This document shows, piece by piece, positions 8,789-21,619 of a stretch of 64,000 bases of DNA. Position numbers and translations under genes: made by a program. The notes beneath the pieces are model-generated. The model was not told the DNA's origin. It saw only the letters and a program-made list of their open reading frames with translations, and searched no databases. The stretch's first letter is position 1, and each line of letters starts with the position of its first letter. The DNA comes from Pseudomonadota bacterium (GTDB lineage Bacteria > Pseudomonadota > Alphaproteobacteria > Caulobacterales > Caulobacteraceae), in contig JAEWJI010000039.1 in the NCBI GenBank assembly GCA_023386645.1, forward strand, positions 1 through 64,000, in the 5' to 3' direction.

Positions 8789-10231
8789 ATGACTGACCTG
8801 ATCCCCGCCCTCGAACTCGCCGCCTCGGAGGTCACGCTCGCCGTCGGCGCCATGGTGCTGCTGATGCTCGGCGCCTTCATGGGCGAGAAGTCCGCGCGCC
8901 TGATTTCGATCCTGTCGATCCTGCTTCTGGGCGTCGGGGCGGCCGTGGCCGGCATGGCCCCGCTGGGCCAGGCCTTCAACGGCGCCTTCGTGGCCGACCC
9001 GCTGGCGGTCTATGGCAAGGTCGTGATCTACCTGTCGTGCGCGGTCGCCATCGCGCTCGGCGACGGCTGGATGAAGCGGACGCGGATCGCGCGGTTCGAA
9101 TACCCGATCCTGATCGTCCTGGCCGCCGTCGGCATGGCCATGATGGCTTCGTCGGGCGACTTGATCTCCCTCTATGTCGGGGTCGAACTGCACTCGCTCG
9201 CGCTCTACGTCCTGGCGGCCTTCCATCGGGACAACGCCAAGGCGTCCGAGGCGGGCCTGAAGTATTTCGTCCTGGGCGCCCTGTCGTCGGGCCTGCTGCT
9301 GTACGGCGCAAGCCTGGTGTACGGCTTCACCGGCTCGATGCGGTACGAGGACATCGCCGCCGTGGCCATGGGCGAGCCGGGGCCGGGGCTGATCTTCGGC
9401 CTGGTGTTCCTGATCTGCGGCCTGGCGTTCAAGGTTTCGGCCGCGCCGTTCCACATGTGGACGCCGGACGTCTACGAGGGCGCGCCGACGCCGGTCGTGG
9501 CCCTGATCACTACGGCCCCCAAGATGGCGGCCATGGTCCTGACCGCGCGGGTTCTGACCGAGGGCTTCCTGCCGGCGCACGATCAATGGGCGCAGGTTCT
9601 GGTGCTCATCGCCCTGATCAGCTTCGCCGTCGGCTCGTTCGGCGGCCTGGCGCAGAAGAACATCCAGCGACTGCTGGCCTATTCGTCGATCGCCAACATC
9701 GGCTACGCCCTGCTGGGCCTGATCGCGGGAACGGAAGCGGGCCTTCAAGCCATGCTGATGTTCATGACCTTGTACATCATCGACCAGCTAGGCTTCTTCG
9801 GGCTGCTGCTGGCCCTGTCGCGCGGCGGTCGTCCGATCCGGACCATCGCCGATTTCGCCGGGCTGAAGCGCGAGCGGCCGGTGACGGCGATCGCCATCAC
9901 CGTGCTGTCGCTGTCGCTGCTGGGCATGCCGCCGCTGTCAGGCTTCTGGGCCAAGTACTACGTCTTCGGCGCGGCCGCCGACGCCGGCTACTGGATGGTC
10001 GGGGCGGCGGGTCTGGTGGCCTCGGTCGTGGCGGCCTTCTACTACCTGCGGATCATCAAGCTGATGTGGTTCGACGCACCCGCCGCGGAGACGCCGACGG
10101 ACAAGGCGCCGGTCGAGGCCCAGTGGATCGGCTGGGTAGGGGCGGCCTTCTCCTTCCCACTGGTGATCATCGGTCTGACCTGGCTCGACCCCCTGACGCG
10201 GATCGCCGCGAGCGGGTTCGGAGCGGGATAG
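8789..10231 (+). CDS. nuoN: NADH-quinone oxidoreductase subunit N
   Basis: Third antiporter-like subunit of complex I, 480 residues. Motifs include VGVELHSLALYVLAAFHRD, AAPFHMWTPDVYEGAPTPV and a late GMPPLSGFWAKYY. I chose ATG 8789 rather than an in-frame ATG at 8762 because the latter lies inside nuoM, and MTDLIPALELAASEV matches the normal NuoN N-terminus. It is the last nuo gene; the next 150 bases are a hairpin-rich repeat and then birA, so the operon may end or be attenuated here. Confidence 0.96.
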   Translation: MTDLIPALELAASEVTLAVGAMVLLMLGAFMGEKSARLISILSILLLGVGAAVAGMAPLGQAFNGAFVADPLAVYGKVVIYLSCAVAIALGDGWMKRTRIARFEYPILIVLAAVGMAMMASSGDLISLYVGVELHSLALYVLAAFHRDNAKASEAGLKYFVLGALSSGLLLYGASLVYGFTGSMRYEDIAAVAMGEPGPGLIFGLVFLICGLAFKVSAAPFHMWTPDVYEGAPTPVVALITTAPKMAAMVLTARVLTEGFLPAHDQWAQVLVLIALISFAVGSFGGLAQKNIQRLLAYSSIANIGYALLGLIAGTEAGLQAMLMFMTLYIIDQLGFFGLLLALSRGGRPIRTIADFAGLKRERPVTAIAITVLSLSLLGMPPLSGFWAKYYVFGAAADAGYWMVGAAGLVASVVAAFYYLRIIKLMWFDAPAAETPTDKAPVEAQWIGWVGAAFSFPLVIIGLTWLDPLTRIAASGFGAG

Positions 10232-10235
10232 GTGG

Positions 10236-10380
10236 TGCTTTCACCCCATCCTCTCCCGCGTAGCGGGGGAGGGGGACCATGCGATGCATGGTGGAGGAGG
10301 CAAGCGCCACGGCCGGTGTTGGGGGTTCGCCCCCTCCAGCGCAGCGCGGTCCCCTTCCTTCGCGAAGACCGGGGGAGGAA
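10236..10380. repeat. Palindromic GC-rich intergenic repeat (multiple hairpins) between nuoN and birA
   Basis: Four hairpins lie in tandem. 10250-10272 pairs CCTCTCCCGC with GCGGGGGAGG around GTA. 10276-10292 is ACCATGC-GAT-GCATGGT, a perfect 7-bp stem. 10321-10334 is GGGGG-TTCG-CCCCC with a UUCG tetraloop. 10351-10376 contains CTTCGCGAAG flanked by CCCC and GGGG. Modular GC-rich palindromes of this style are scattered between genes in Caulobacterales genomes, in my recollection. The last bases (GGGGGAGGAA) are also the ribosome-binding site of birA, so the repeat abuts the start codon directly. Confidence 0.75.
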
Positions 10381-11127
10381 ATGAGCTCCCCAATCATCAT
10401 CCTCGACGAGATCGACTCCACCAATGCCGAGGCGCGGCGTCGGGCCGAGGCCGGAGAGGCCGGGCCTGTCTGGATCGTGGCGCGCCGCCAGACCGCCGGA
10501 CGGGGCCGCAGAGGCAGGACCTGGGGCAGTGACGAGGGGAACCTTTTCGCCACGCTTCTGATGGTCACGCCCAAGCCGCCGGCCCAGGCGGCGCAGGTGA
10601 CCTTCGTGGCCGCCCTAGCCGTCGCCGATCTGGTCGAAGCCTTCTCCGTCCCCGGTCGGATGTCGATCAAATGGCCCAACGACGTGATGCTGGGCGGCGA
10701 GAAAGCGGCGGGCATTCTTGTCGAGTCCGGGCCGCATGCGGCCGGCGGGCTTTGGCTCGCGGTCGGGATCGGGGTGAACCTGGGCCACCACCCTGAGGGC
10801 ACGGAACGTCCGGCCACCTCGGTGAGGGCGCACCTGCGGCCGGACGTGGCCCATCCTCCAGCCCCGGAGGTCGCCATTCGGGCCCTGGCGGACGGTTTCG
10901 ATCAATGGCTGACCCGTTGGGACACCCTGGGATTCGATCCGCTGCTGGAAGCCTGGCGGGCACGGGCCGGAAACCTGCATGGTCCGGTCACCGCGCGCCT
11001 CGGCCGCGAGACGATCGAGGGCGTGGCCGACGGGGTGGAGGCGGACGGTTCGCTGCGGCTGCGCCTGCCCGATGGTTCTATGCGGCTGATCGCGGCCGGC
11101 GACATTTTCTTCGGCGAAACCGCCTGA
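10381..11127 (+). CDS. birA: Biotin--[acetyl-CoA-carboxylase] ligase
   Basis: Activates biotin to biotinyl-AMP and transfers it to the lysine of biotin carboxyl carrier proteins. This is a 248-residue group I (monofunctional) form without the N-terminal DNA-binding domain. It has the adenylate-binding loop GRGRRGRTW (residues 40-48), the catalytic KWPNDVML (Lys near 97) and GILVES. The ATG at 10381 follows GGGGGAGGAA and begins at the catalytic domain; an upstream in-frame ATG would translate the palindromic repeat and is unlikely. Placement after the nuo operon and before rnj is typical of alphaproteobacteria. Confidence 0.95.
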   Translation: MSSPIIILDEIDSTNAEARRRAEAGEAGPVWIVARRQTAGRGRRGRTWGSDEGNLFATLLMVTPKPPAQAAQVTFVAALAVADLVEAFSVPGRMSIKWPNDVMLGGEKAAGILVESGPHAAGGLWLAVGIGVNLGHHPEGTERPATSVRAHLRPDVAHPPAPEVAIRALADGFDQWLTRWDTLGFDPLLEAWRARAGNLHGPVTARLGRETIEGVADGVEADGSLRLRLPDGSMRLIAAGDIFFGETA

Positions 11128-11179
11128 CCCCTGGCGACCGGCTCGAAATCCGGTCGCGGACCCCCCATATCGACGCGCA

Positions 11180-12856
11180 ATGAAAAACCAGAACAACGAT
11201 GAACTCGTCTTCCTGCCGCTCGGCGGGTCGAACGAGGTGGGCATGAACCTGAACCTCTACGGCTATGGGCCGGAGCGCGCGCGGCAGTGGATCGCGGTCG
11301 ACGTTGGCGTGACCTTCGGCGACCCGTCGACGCCGGGCGTGGACCTGATCGTACCCGACCCCGCCTTCCTGGAGGGCGAGGACCTGAAGGCCATCGTCTT
11401 GACCCACGCGCACGAGGACCACATCGGCGCGCTGGGCTGGCTGTGGCCGCGCATGAAGGCGCCGATTTATGCGACGCCATTCACGGCCCTGCTGATCCGC
11501 GACAAGCTGCGCGAGCATAACCTGCTGGACAAAGTTGAGATCATCGAGGTTCCGCTGGGCGGCACGATCCAGATCGGGCCCTTCGGCATCGACTTCATCA
11601 CCCTGGCCCACTCGATCCCTGAGCCCAATGGCCTGGCGATCCGGACGCCTCTGGGGACGGTGCTCCACACCGGCGACTGGAAGTTGGACGACCAACCGAT
11701 CGTCAGCGCGCCAACCGATTCCGCACGTCTGACCGCGCTAGGCCAAGAAGGCGTGCTGGCCATGGTCTGCGATTCCACCAATGTCTTCGTGGACGGCAAG
11801 GCGGGGTCCGAGGGCACGGTGCGCGAGGCGCTGGCGGAACTGATCGGCAGCCTGAAGAAGGGCCGGATCGCGGTCGGCTGCTTCGCCTCGAACGTGGCGC
11901 GGATGGACAGCGTGATCCGGGCGGCCGAGGCGGCCGGCCGTCGCGTGGCCCTGGCCGGGCGGTCGATGCACCGGATCACAGCGGCGGCCAAGGAGGTCGG
12001 CCTGCTGCAGGACATCCAGCCCTTCCTGAAAGAGGACGAGGCGCGCATCTGGCCGGCGGACCAGATCCTGTATCTGTGCACCGGCAGCCAGGGCGAGGCG
12101 CGCGCGGCCCTGTCGCGGGTAGCGGAAGGCACCCACCCCTATGTGAAGCTTGGCCTGGGCGACCACTGCATCTTCTCGTCGCGGATCATTCCGGGCAACG
12201 AGATCCCGATCGGGACCCTGCAGGACAAGCTCGCGGACCGGGGCGTAAGGCTCTACACCGAGCGCGACCATCCGGGCATCCACGTGTCGGGTCACCCGGC
12301 GCGCGACGAGCTGAAGCAGATGTACGAATGGGTTCGGCCGCAGATCGCGGTGCCGACCCACGGGGTCCGCCGCTTCCTGCTGGAGCACGCCAACCTAGCG
12401 AAGGACATCGGGGTGCCGGAAACGGTGACGCCCCGGAACGGCGACATGGTGCGCCTGGCGCCCGGGCCGGCGAGCATCATCGACGAGGTTCCGGCCGCGC
12501 GGCTGTATGTCGACGGCGGCATGCTGGTGACCGAGGTGGGCGAAGCCCTGCGCGAACGGCGGCATGCTTCCACCAACGGCGTGCTCGTGGTCAGTTTCGC
12601 GCTCGACCGTCGCGGCAAGATCGTCTCGGACATCGACGTGCGCGGGATCGGCCTGCCCGGCGACAAGGACACGCCGCTGGGCGACGCCCTGGACGACCTG
12701 GCCGAGCGAGTCGAGCAGGTGGTGCGCGGCCTGAAGGGCGAGGCGCTGGAAGACGACATGGTCATCGAACAGGCCGTGGCGCGCAGCCTCAAGAAGGCCA
12801 GCCAGCAGATCTGGGACCGGCGCCCGATCGTGGAGACGGTGATCCTGCGGCTCTGA
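11180..12856 (+). CDS. rnj: Ribonuclease J
   Basis: Metallo-beta-lactamase/beta-CASP endo- and 5'-exoribonuclease acting in mRNA decay and rRNA maturation. It has 558 residues. The zinc motif HAHEDH gives His76, His78, Asp80 and His81; LHTGDWKLD supplies a further metal ligand. The beta-CASP region has CDSTN, TGSQGEARAALSRVA and HVSGHPARDE, with a C-terminal RNase J domain after about residue 440. The start lacks a strong Shine-Dalgarno, but MKNQNNDELVFLPLGGSNEVG aligns with the family start. Confidence 0.95.
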   Translation: MKNQNNDELVFLPLGGSNEVGMNLNLYGYGPERARQWIAVDVGVTFGDPSTPGVDLIVPDPAFLEGEDLKAIVLTHAHEDHIGALGWLWPRMKAPIYATPFTALLIRDKLREHNLLDKVEIIEVPLGGTIQIGPFGIDFITLAHSIPEPNGLAIRTPLGTVLHTGDWKLDDQPIVSAPTDSARLTALGQEGVLAMVCDSTNVFVDGKAGSEGTVREALAELIGSLKKGRIAVGCFASNVARMDSVIRAAEAAGRRVALAGRSMHRITAAAKEVGLLQDIQPFLKEDEARIWPADQILYLCTGSQGEARAALSRVAEGTHPYVKLGLGDHCIFSSRIIPGNEIPIGTLQDKLADRGVRLYTERDHPGIHVSGHPARDELKQMYEWVRPQIAVPTHGVRRFLLEHANLAKDIGVPETVTPRNGDMVRLAPGPASIIDEVPAARLYVDGGMLVTEVGEALRERRHASTNGVLVVSFALDRRGKIVSDIDVRGIGLPGDKDTPLGDALDDLAERVEQVVRGLKGEALEDDMVIEQAVARSLKKASQQIWDRRPIVETVILRL

Positions 12857-12904
12857 CGACTCGGCGGCCTTGCCGGGCCCGCGCGGCCTCGCCATACACG
12901 CCCG

Positions 12905-13327
12905 ATGATCGGACGCCTCAACCACGTCGGCGTGGCCACGCCTTCCATCGACGCCAGCGTGGCGATGTACCGCGACCTGCTGGGCGCGACCTCGGCCGGC
13001 GAGCCGTCCGACCTGCCGGCGCAGGGGGTGCGGGTCTGTTTCATCGACCTGCCGAACAGCCAGATCGAACTGATCGAGCCGCTGGGCGAGGACAGCCCGA
13101 TCCACGGCTTCCTGGCCAAGAACCCGAAGGGCGGTCAGCACCACGTGTGTTTCGAGGTGGATGACATCATCTCCGCCCGCGACGCCCTGCGCGCTAAGGG
13201 AGCCACCATCCTGGGGACCGGCGAGCCTCGCATCGGGGCCCACGGCACGCCGATCCTGTTTCTGCATCCCAGGGACATGGGCGGGGTGTTGATCGAGATC
13301 ATGGAAGCGCCGAAGGAGGCTCACTGA
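12905..13327 (+). CDS. mce: Methylmalonyl-CoA epimerase
   Basis: Converts (S)- to (R)-methylmalonyl-CoA in propionyl-CoA use, ahead of methylmalonyl-CoA mutase. The 140-residue protein has the vicinal-oxygen-chelate fold. Metal ligands are visible at His7 in RLNHVGVATPS, at the HH of GGQHHVCFEV, and at the glutamate in GVLIEIMEAP near the C-terminus. The stop overlaps the next gene's ATG (TGATG). Mutase genes are not in the window. Confidence 0.92.
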   Translation: MIGRLNHVGVATPSIDASVAMYRDLLGATSAGEPSDLPAQGVRVCFIDLPNSQIELIEPLGEDSPIHGFLAKNPKGGQHHVCFEVDDIISARDALRAKGATILGTGEPRIGAHGTPILFLHPRDMGGVLIEIMEAPKEAH

Positions 13328-13605
13328 TGCCCATCGGCCCCTTGACCATGTTCGCCATCTACATCGTTTGTTGGTGGGTGGTGCTGTTCGCCGTTCTGCC
13401 GCTCGGGATGAACCAGCGGGATCAGGAGCGGCCCGAAGACGGCGGACAGTGGGGCGCGCCGAGCGACCCGCAGCTGAAGCGCAAATTCATCACCACAACC
13501 TGGGTTTCGGCCATCGTCTGGGGCGTCGTCATGCTGCTGATCTTCACCGGCTGGATGCCGCTGCCGGACGCCGGAGACTTCGCGCGTATGGGACCAGATC
13601 GATGA
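13327..13605 (+). CDS. DUF1467 family membrane protein
   Basis: A 92-residue protein with two hydrophobic helices (about residues 6-26 and 58-78) separated by a charged loop starting NQRDQERPEDG. This matches the DUF1467 family, small alphaproteobacterial inner-membrane proteins of unknown function commonly placed between mce and proS. It overlaps both neighbours by one to four bases (TGATG upstream, ATGA downstream), so it is translated as part of the mce unit. Confidence 0.88.
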   Translation: MPIGPLTMFAIYIVCWWVVLFAVLPLGMNQRDQERPEDGGQWGAPSDPQLKRKFITTTWVSAIVWGVVMLLIFTGWMPLPDAGDFARMGPDR

Positions 13606-13940
13606 CCGACAAGCTGTTTCTGATCAATCCACACTGGACCGACAGCCAGGGCGGACCCTGGTATTGTCCCGCCGGCGCGATCATCGAGGGCCTGCTGGCC
13701 TTCTATCCGGCGCTCGTCGATCAACTCGACATCACCCGCCTAGAGTTCCCCCGACCGCGTCCTCCAGTCATCGAGCAGGTCGGCGAAGACAACCAGGGCT
13801 GCCCGATCCTGGTGCTCGACGACACTTTCGACTGGCCCGACGCCCAGACGAGCGAAGCGACCGGCCGCCGCTTTCTCCAGGATGAGGCTATCATTCCCTA
13901 TCTCGCGGCGAGATACGGCATCGGCCTGCCGCATCCCTGA
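13602..13940 (+). CDS. DUF3088 family protein
   Basis: A 112-residue soluble protein that starts at ATG 13602 inside the previous stop (ATGA). The pattern LFLINPHW, a CPAGAIIEGLLAFYP segment and FPRPRPPVIEQVGEDNQGCPILVL fit the DUF3088 family, which resembles a thioredoxin or glutathione-transferase N-terminal fold. There is one cysteine in the position of a thioredoxin-like loop (WYCP) and no partner two residues later, so disulfide chemistry is doubtful. Function unknown. The 167-base gap after it holds no feature I recognise and probably contains the proS promoter. Confidence 0.82.
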   Translation: MTDKLFLINPHWTDSQGGPWYCPAGAIIEGLLAFYPALVDQLDITRLEFPRPRPPVIEQVGEDNQGCPILVLDDTFDWPDAQTSEATGRRFLQDEAIIPYLAARYGIGLPHP

Positions 13941-14107
13941 GGCTTTGTGAGCAGGGTCGAACGGACGCCGGCTCCGTCGAGGCGCTGCGTCTCCGCCGTG
14001 TCCGTCGTGACGAACCCCGTACGATCCGCCGCCGCCGCCACCCGGTCTAGCTTTCGCCCCGTCGCCCCGGCTAAACCGAACCCTCCGTCTATCGCTCTGG
14101 ATTTCTC

Positions 14108-15430
14108 ATGCGCCTGTCGCGCTATTTCCTGCCCACGCTGAAAGAGGCGCCTTCGGACGCCCAGATCGTCTCGCACCAGCTGATGCTGCGCGCCGGGATG
14201 ATCAAACAGGAGGCCGCCGGCATCTACGCCTGGCTGCCGCTGGGCCTGCGCGTCCTGAACCGCATCGAACAGATCGTACGCGAGGAGCAGGAGCGGGCAG
14301 GGGCGATCGAGCTGCTGATGCCGACGCTGCAGCTGGCCGACCTCTGGCGCGAGTCGGGCCGTTACGACGCCTATGGCCCCGAGATGCTGCGCATCACCGA
14401 CCGACATGAGCGCGAACTGCTGTACGGCCCCACCAACGAGGAGATGATCACCGACATCTTCCGGGCCTATGTGAAGAGCTACAAGGCCCTGCCGCTGAAC
14501 CTGTTTCACATTCAGTGGAAGTTCCGCGACGAGCGCCGCCCTCGCTTCGGGGTGATGCGCGGGCGCGAGTTCCTGATGAAGGACGCGTACAGCTTCGACA
14601 TCGACGAGGCCTCGGCGCGCCGGGCCTACAACCGGATGTTCGTGGCCTATCTGAACACCTTCGCCCGCATGGGCCTGAAGGCCGTGCCGATGCGCGCCGA
14701 CACCGGGCCGATCGGCGGCGACCTGAGCCACGAGTTCATCGTGCTGGCCGACACGGGCGAGAGCCAGGTGTTTTGCGACCGCAAGCTGGTCGAGATGTCG
14801 GCCCCGGGCGGCGCCGTCGACTGGGACGACCTGCAGGCCATCGTGGACGAGCGGACCGGTCTTTACGCGGCCACCGAGGAGATGCACGACGCTGCGGCCT
14901 TCGAGAGCCAGACGGCCGAGGCGGACCGCCTGACCGCACGAGGGATCGAGGTTGGGCACATCTTCTACTTCGGGACGAAGTACTCGGCGCCGATGAAGGC
15001 CAAGGTAGCCGGCCCGGACGGGCAGGACACCGAGGTCCACATGGGCTCCTATGGCGTGGGGGTGTCGCGCCTGCTGGGCGCCATCATCGAGGCCAGCCAC
15101 GACGAGGCAGGGATCATCTGGCCGGAGGCCGTGGCCCCGTTCGATGTGGCCCTGATCAACCTGCGGCCCGGCGATCCGGCCTGCGACAAGGCCTGCGACG
15201 ACCTGTATCAGGCGATGACCCGCAACGGCACGAGCGTCCTCTACGACGACACCGACGAGCGGCCGGGCGGGAAGTTCGCGCGGATGGATCTGATCGGCGT
15301 GCCCTGGCAGACGATCGTGGGGCCCAAGGGCCTGGCGTCGGGGATGGTCGAGGTCAAACGCCGCGCGACCGGGGAGCGGGACGAGAAGTCGCTTGCCGAT
15401 ATGCTGGCTCAACTCGGCGAGGCTCAATGA
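14108..15430 (+). CDS. proS: Proline--tRNA ligase
   Basis: Class II aminoacyl-tRNA synthetase charging tRNA-Pro. At 440 residues it is the short bacterial type found in alphaproteobacteria, lacking the large editing insertion between motifs 2 and 3. Motif 2 is in FHIQWKFRDERRPRFGVMRGREFLMKDAYSF, motif 3 in GSYGVGVSRLLGAIIE, and the anticodon-binding domain follows about residue 340. Without the insertion domain, mischarged Ala-tRNA-Pro must be handled by a trans editor if present elsewhere. The last bases overlap the lolC/E start (ATGA). Confidence 0.96.
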   Translation: MRLSRYFLPTLKEAPSDAQIVSHQLMLRAGMIKQEAAGIYAWLPLGLRVLNRIEQIVREEQERAGAIELLMPTLQLADLWRESGRYDAYGPEMLRITDRHERELLYGPTNEEMITDIFRAYVKSYKALPLNLFHIQWKFRDERRPRFGVMRGREFLMKDAYSFDIDEASARRAYNRMFVAYLNTFARMGLKAVPMRADTGPIGGDLSHEFIVLADTGESQVFCDRKLVEMSAPGGAVDWDDLQAIVDERTGLYAATEEMHDAAAFESQTAEADRLTARGIEVGHIFYFGTKYSAPMKAKVAGPDGQDTEVHMGSYGVGVSRLLGAIIEASHDEAGIIWPEAVAPFDVALINLRPGDPACDKACDDLYQAMTRNGTSVLYDDTDERPGGKFARMDLIGVPWQTIVGPKGLASGMVEVKRRATGERDEKSLADMLAQLGEAQ

Positions 15431-16723
15431 CCGAGCCGACCGCGCCAGGCGAGACCGCGAAGCCTGCGGGGCCGTTCGCAGCCTGGGAGATCGGGCTGGC
15501 GCTCCGTTACCTGCGGGCCAAGCGCCGCGAGGGCGGGATCGCCCTGATCGCCATTATCTCGTTCGTGGCCATCGCGCTCGCGGTCATGGCCCTGATCACC
15601 GTGATGAGCATCATGGCTGGGTTCCGGGCGACGCTGCTGGACCGGATGCTGTCCTTCAACGGCCACGCCTATGTCCAGGGGCCAGTGCTGCAGGCCGCGG
15701 ACCGCGACGCTGTCGTGCGGCGGCTGGAGCAGGTTCCGGGCGTGGTAAGCGTCTCGCCCCTGACCGAGAACCAGGCCCTGGTCCGCGCCATGGGTCAAAC
15801 GACCGGCGCCCAGGTGCGGGGCGTGCGTCCGCAAGATCTCGACACCACCAAGTTCGTCCACGACAGCCTGACGCCCGAGATGCGGGCCAGCTTTGGGCGG
15901 GGGGAGTACGGCGGCGACAACGTCCTGATCGGCCAGGCCCTGGCGGATGCGCTTGGCCTGCGCGTCGGGGACCCGATCACCCTCTATTCCCCGACCGGGG
16001 CGGAATCCGCCATCGGCAACCTGGGCGGGCTGGAGAAGACCTATCGGGTCGGCGGGATTTTCCGCTCGGGCACCAGCGACTTCGACCGCATCTTCGTCTT
16101 CATGCCGTTGGAGCAGGCCCAGCTCTTCTTCGGCAAGGAGGGGATGTGGGATGTCATCGAGATGAAGCTCGCCGAGCCGGATCGGGTCGCGGAGATCCTG
16201 CCGGCGCTGCGTCAGGCGGCGGGGCCGAACGCGGCGATCAGCGACTGGCGCGACCGGCTGGCCTCCTTCTGGGGCGCGCTGAAGGTCGAGCGGGTGGCCA
16301 TGTCGATCATCCTGGGCCTGGTCGTCGCGATCGCGGCCCTGAACATCATCTCCGGCATCGTCATGCTGGTGAAGAACAAGACCCGCGACATCGCCATCCT
16401 CAGGACCGTGGGCGCAAGCCAGTCGTCGATGCTGAGGGTATTCTTCGTGGCGGGGGCGACCATCGGGATCGCCGGGACGCTGACCGGTCTGGTGCTGGGC
16501 CTGGTGTTCTGCCTGAATATCGGGCCGATCCAGCATTTCTTGGAGTGGGTGTTCCAGACCCGGCTGTTCCCTGCTGACGTCTACATGCTCGACGCGGTGC
16601 CGGCCCTGGTCGATCCGGGCGACGTATTCTGGGTGACCGTCTGGTCCTTCTTCATGAGCTGCGTCGCCGGGCTGATACCCTCATGGCAGGCGGCCAAACT
16701 CGATCCGGTCGAGGCGCTTCGTT

Positions 16724-16731
<8 letters not shown>
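15427..16731 (+). CDS. lolC: Lipoprotein-releasing ABC transporter permease (LolC/LolE)
   Basis: Inner-membrane permease that with LolD extracts outer-membrane lipoproteins and hands them to LolA. It has 434 residues. A cytoplasmic N-terminus is followed by a first helix (IALIAIISFVAIALAVMALI), a large periplasmic MacB-like domain (about residues 70-270), and three C-terminal helices of the FtsX family. Alphaproteobacteria usually have one such permease acting as a homodimer, so C and E cannot be told apart. The ATG overlaps the proS stop, and lolD starts 8 bases before this stop. Confidence 0.93.
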
Positions 16732-17428
<697 letters not shown>

Positions 17429-17438
17429 CGCGACGCGC

Positions 17439-17467
17439 TTGACGAGAACGGAATGGCAACATAGAAC
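17439..17467 (+). promoter_or_regulatory. Promoter of the sidA-like/dnaE unit
   Basis: TTGACG at 17439-17444 and TAGAAC at 17462-17467 are separated by 17 bases. The -10 hexamer's last four bases (GAAC) are the first half of the LexA operator, so LexA binding would block RNA polymerase directly. Read by eye; no start-site data. Confidence 0.6.
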
Positions 17468-17478
17468 ATTTCCGGAAC
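17464..17478 (+). promoter_or_regulatory. LexA operator (SOS box) upstream of sidA-like ORF and dnaE
   Basis: The sequence GAAC-ATTTCCG-GAAC is an exact direct repeat GAAC-N7-GAAC, the complement of the alphaproteobacterial LexA consensus GTTC-N7-GTTC. It lies 22 bases before the ATG of the 29-codon ORF and overlaps the -10 box. The same motif occurs twice in front of lexA in this window. Confidence 0.85.
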
Positions 17479-17499
17479 ACAGCTTCTGGGGATAAGGCC

Positions 17500-17585
17500 A
17501 TGTCGCGCTGGGTGAGGGATGCGCTGTCGCTTGCGTCGTGCGGCGGCTTTGTCTGGATGGTCTGGCAGGCGGCGCTGCTCGCGTC

Positions 17586-17589
<4 letters not shown>
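17500..17589 (+). CDS. sidA: SidA-like 29-residue SOS-induced cell-division inhibitor
   Basis: A 29-codon ORF begins MSRWVRDALSLAS and has a GGGGA ribosome-binding site 7 bases before the ATG. After a short basic N-terminus (Arg3, Arg6), residues 8-28 are one hydrophobic membrane helix containing Trp19 and Trp22. The stop overlaps the dnaE ATG (ATGA), so the two are translationally coupled. In Caulobacter crescentus, SidA is a LexA-repressed 29-residue inner-membrane protein that blocks division through the late divisome (FtsW/FtsN). Identical length, a single helix, a LexA box and, as I recall, the same position next to dnaE support orthology. Sequence identity was not computed. Confidence 0.75.
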
Positions 17590-21079
<3,490 letters not shown>

Positions 21080-21080
<1 letters not shown>

Positions 21081-21445
21081 TGGGCGACATGACGACACAC
21101 AAGGGCTCCTGCCACTGCGGGGCCATCGCCTTCGAGGTCGATACAGACCTGTCGATGGTGATGGAGTGCAACTGCACTCATTGCTTCCGCACGGGCGTGT
21201 GGCTGACCTTCGTCGAGCCAAGCGCCTTCCGCCTGAGGCGAGGGGAGGAAGCCCTCCAGGAGTATCTGTTCAACACCCGAAAGATTCGGCACTTCATCTG
21301 CCGCACCTGCGGCGTCGAGACCCACGGCGAGGGCGTGGGACCGGACGGCAAGGTTAACATCGCCGTCAACATCCGCTGCCTGGAGGATGTCCAGCCTTTC
21401 AGCGTCCTACCGACCATGCGTTATGACGGTCTGCACACGCTCTAG
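21080..21445 (+). CDS. GFA (glutathione-dependent formaldehyde-activating enzyme-like) family protein
   Basis: A 121-residue zinc-binding protein of the GFA family. Cysteine ligands are visible in GSCHCGAIAFEV, ECNCTHCFRTG and ICRTCGVETHGEG, the normal two-zinc arrangement. Family members were first linked to S-hydroxymethylglutathione formation, but most are uncharacterised, so a formaldehyde role is not claimed. The ATG overlaps the dnaE stop by one base (TGATG). It is the end of this transcription unit; the rpsB promoter follows. Confidence 0.9.
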
Positions 21446-21467
21446 CGCTGCAACCCTCCGGCTCCGC

Positions 21468-21496
21468 TTGCCTTTTCGGGCGGTTGCGACTAGAGA
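21468..21496 (+). promoter_or_regulatory. Putative rpsB promoter
   Basis: TTGCCT at 21468-21473 and TAGAGA at 21491-21496 are 17 bases apart, resembling housekeeping sigma promoters of Caulobacter. They lie in the 174-base gap before rpsB, leaving a leader of about 115 bases. Confidence 0.45.
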
Positions 21497-21558
21497 CCGC
21501 GCGCACTTCGCAACGCAGGCGTGGCGCCGTCGGGGAGACATCCCGCCGGCTCCGTTCC

Positions 21559-21578
21559 GAGGGACCGCTGGTCCTTTT
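21559..21578 (+). promoter_or_regulatory. Hairpin followed by U-run in the rpsB leader
   Basis: GGACC-GCT-GGTCC (21562-21574) is followed directly by TTTT, about 45 bases before the rpsB start. The stem is short. It could be a weak attenuator or part of an S2-responsive leader; ribosomal protein S2 autoregulation is known in other bacteria, but I cannot match a known leader motif. Confidence 0.3.
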
Positions 21579-21619
21579 ACCGCCCGCGCCAGGACTATCG
21601 GAAAAAGGACTTACCGATC

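Noticed and set aside
10250..10272. First repeat hairpin as the nuo operon terminator
   Set aside because: No U-run follows, and the hairpin is one module of a longer repeat, so termination cannot be claimed, though it may attenuate.
13947..14141. 64-codon frame in the proS leader
   Set aside because: Ser/Arg/Pro-rich with no ribosome-binding site, and its end runs into proS in another frame.
13898..15427. Long antisense frame over proS
   Set aside because: Shadow of the ProRS reading frame; no start signal and low-complexity composition.
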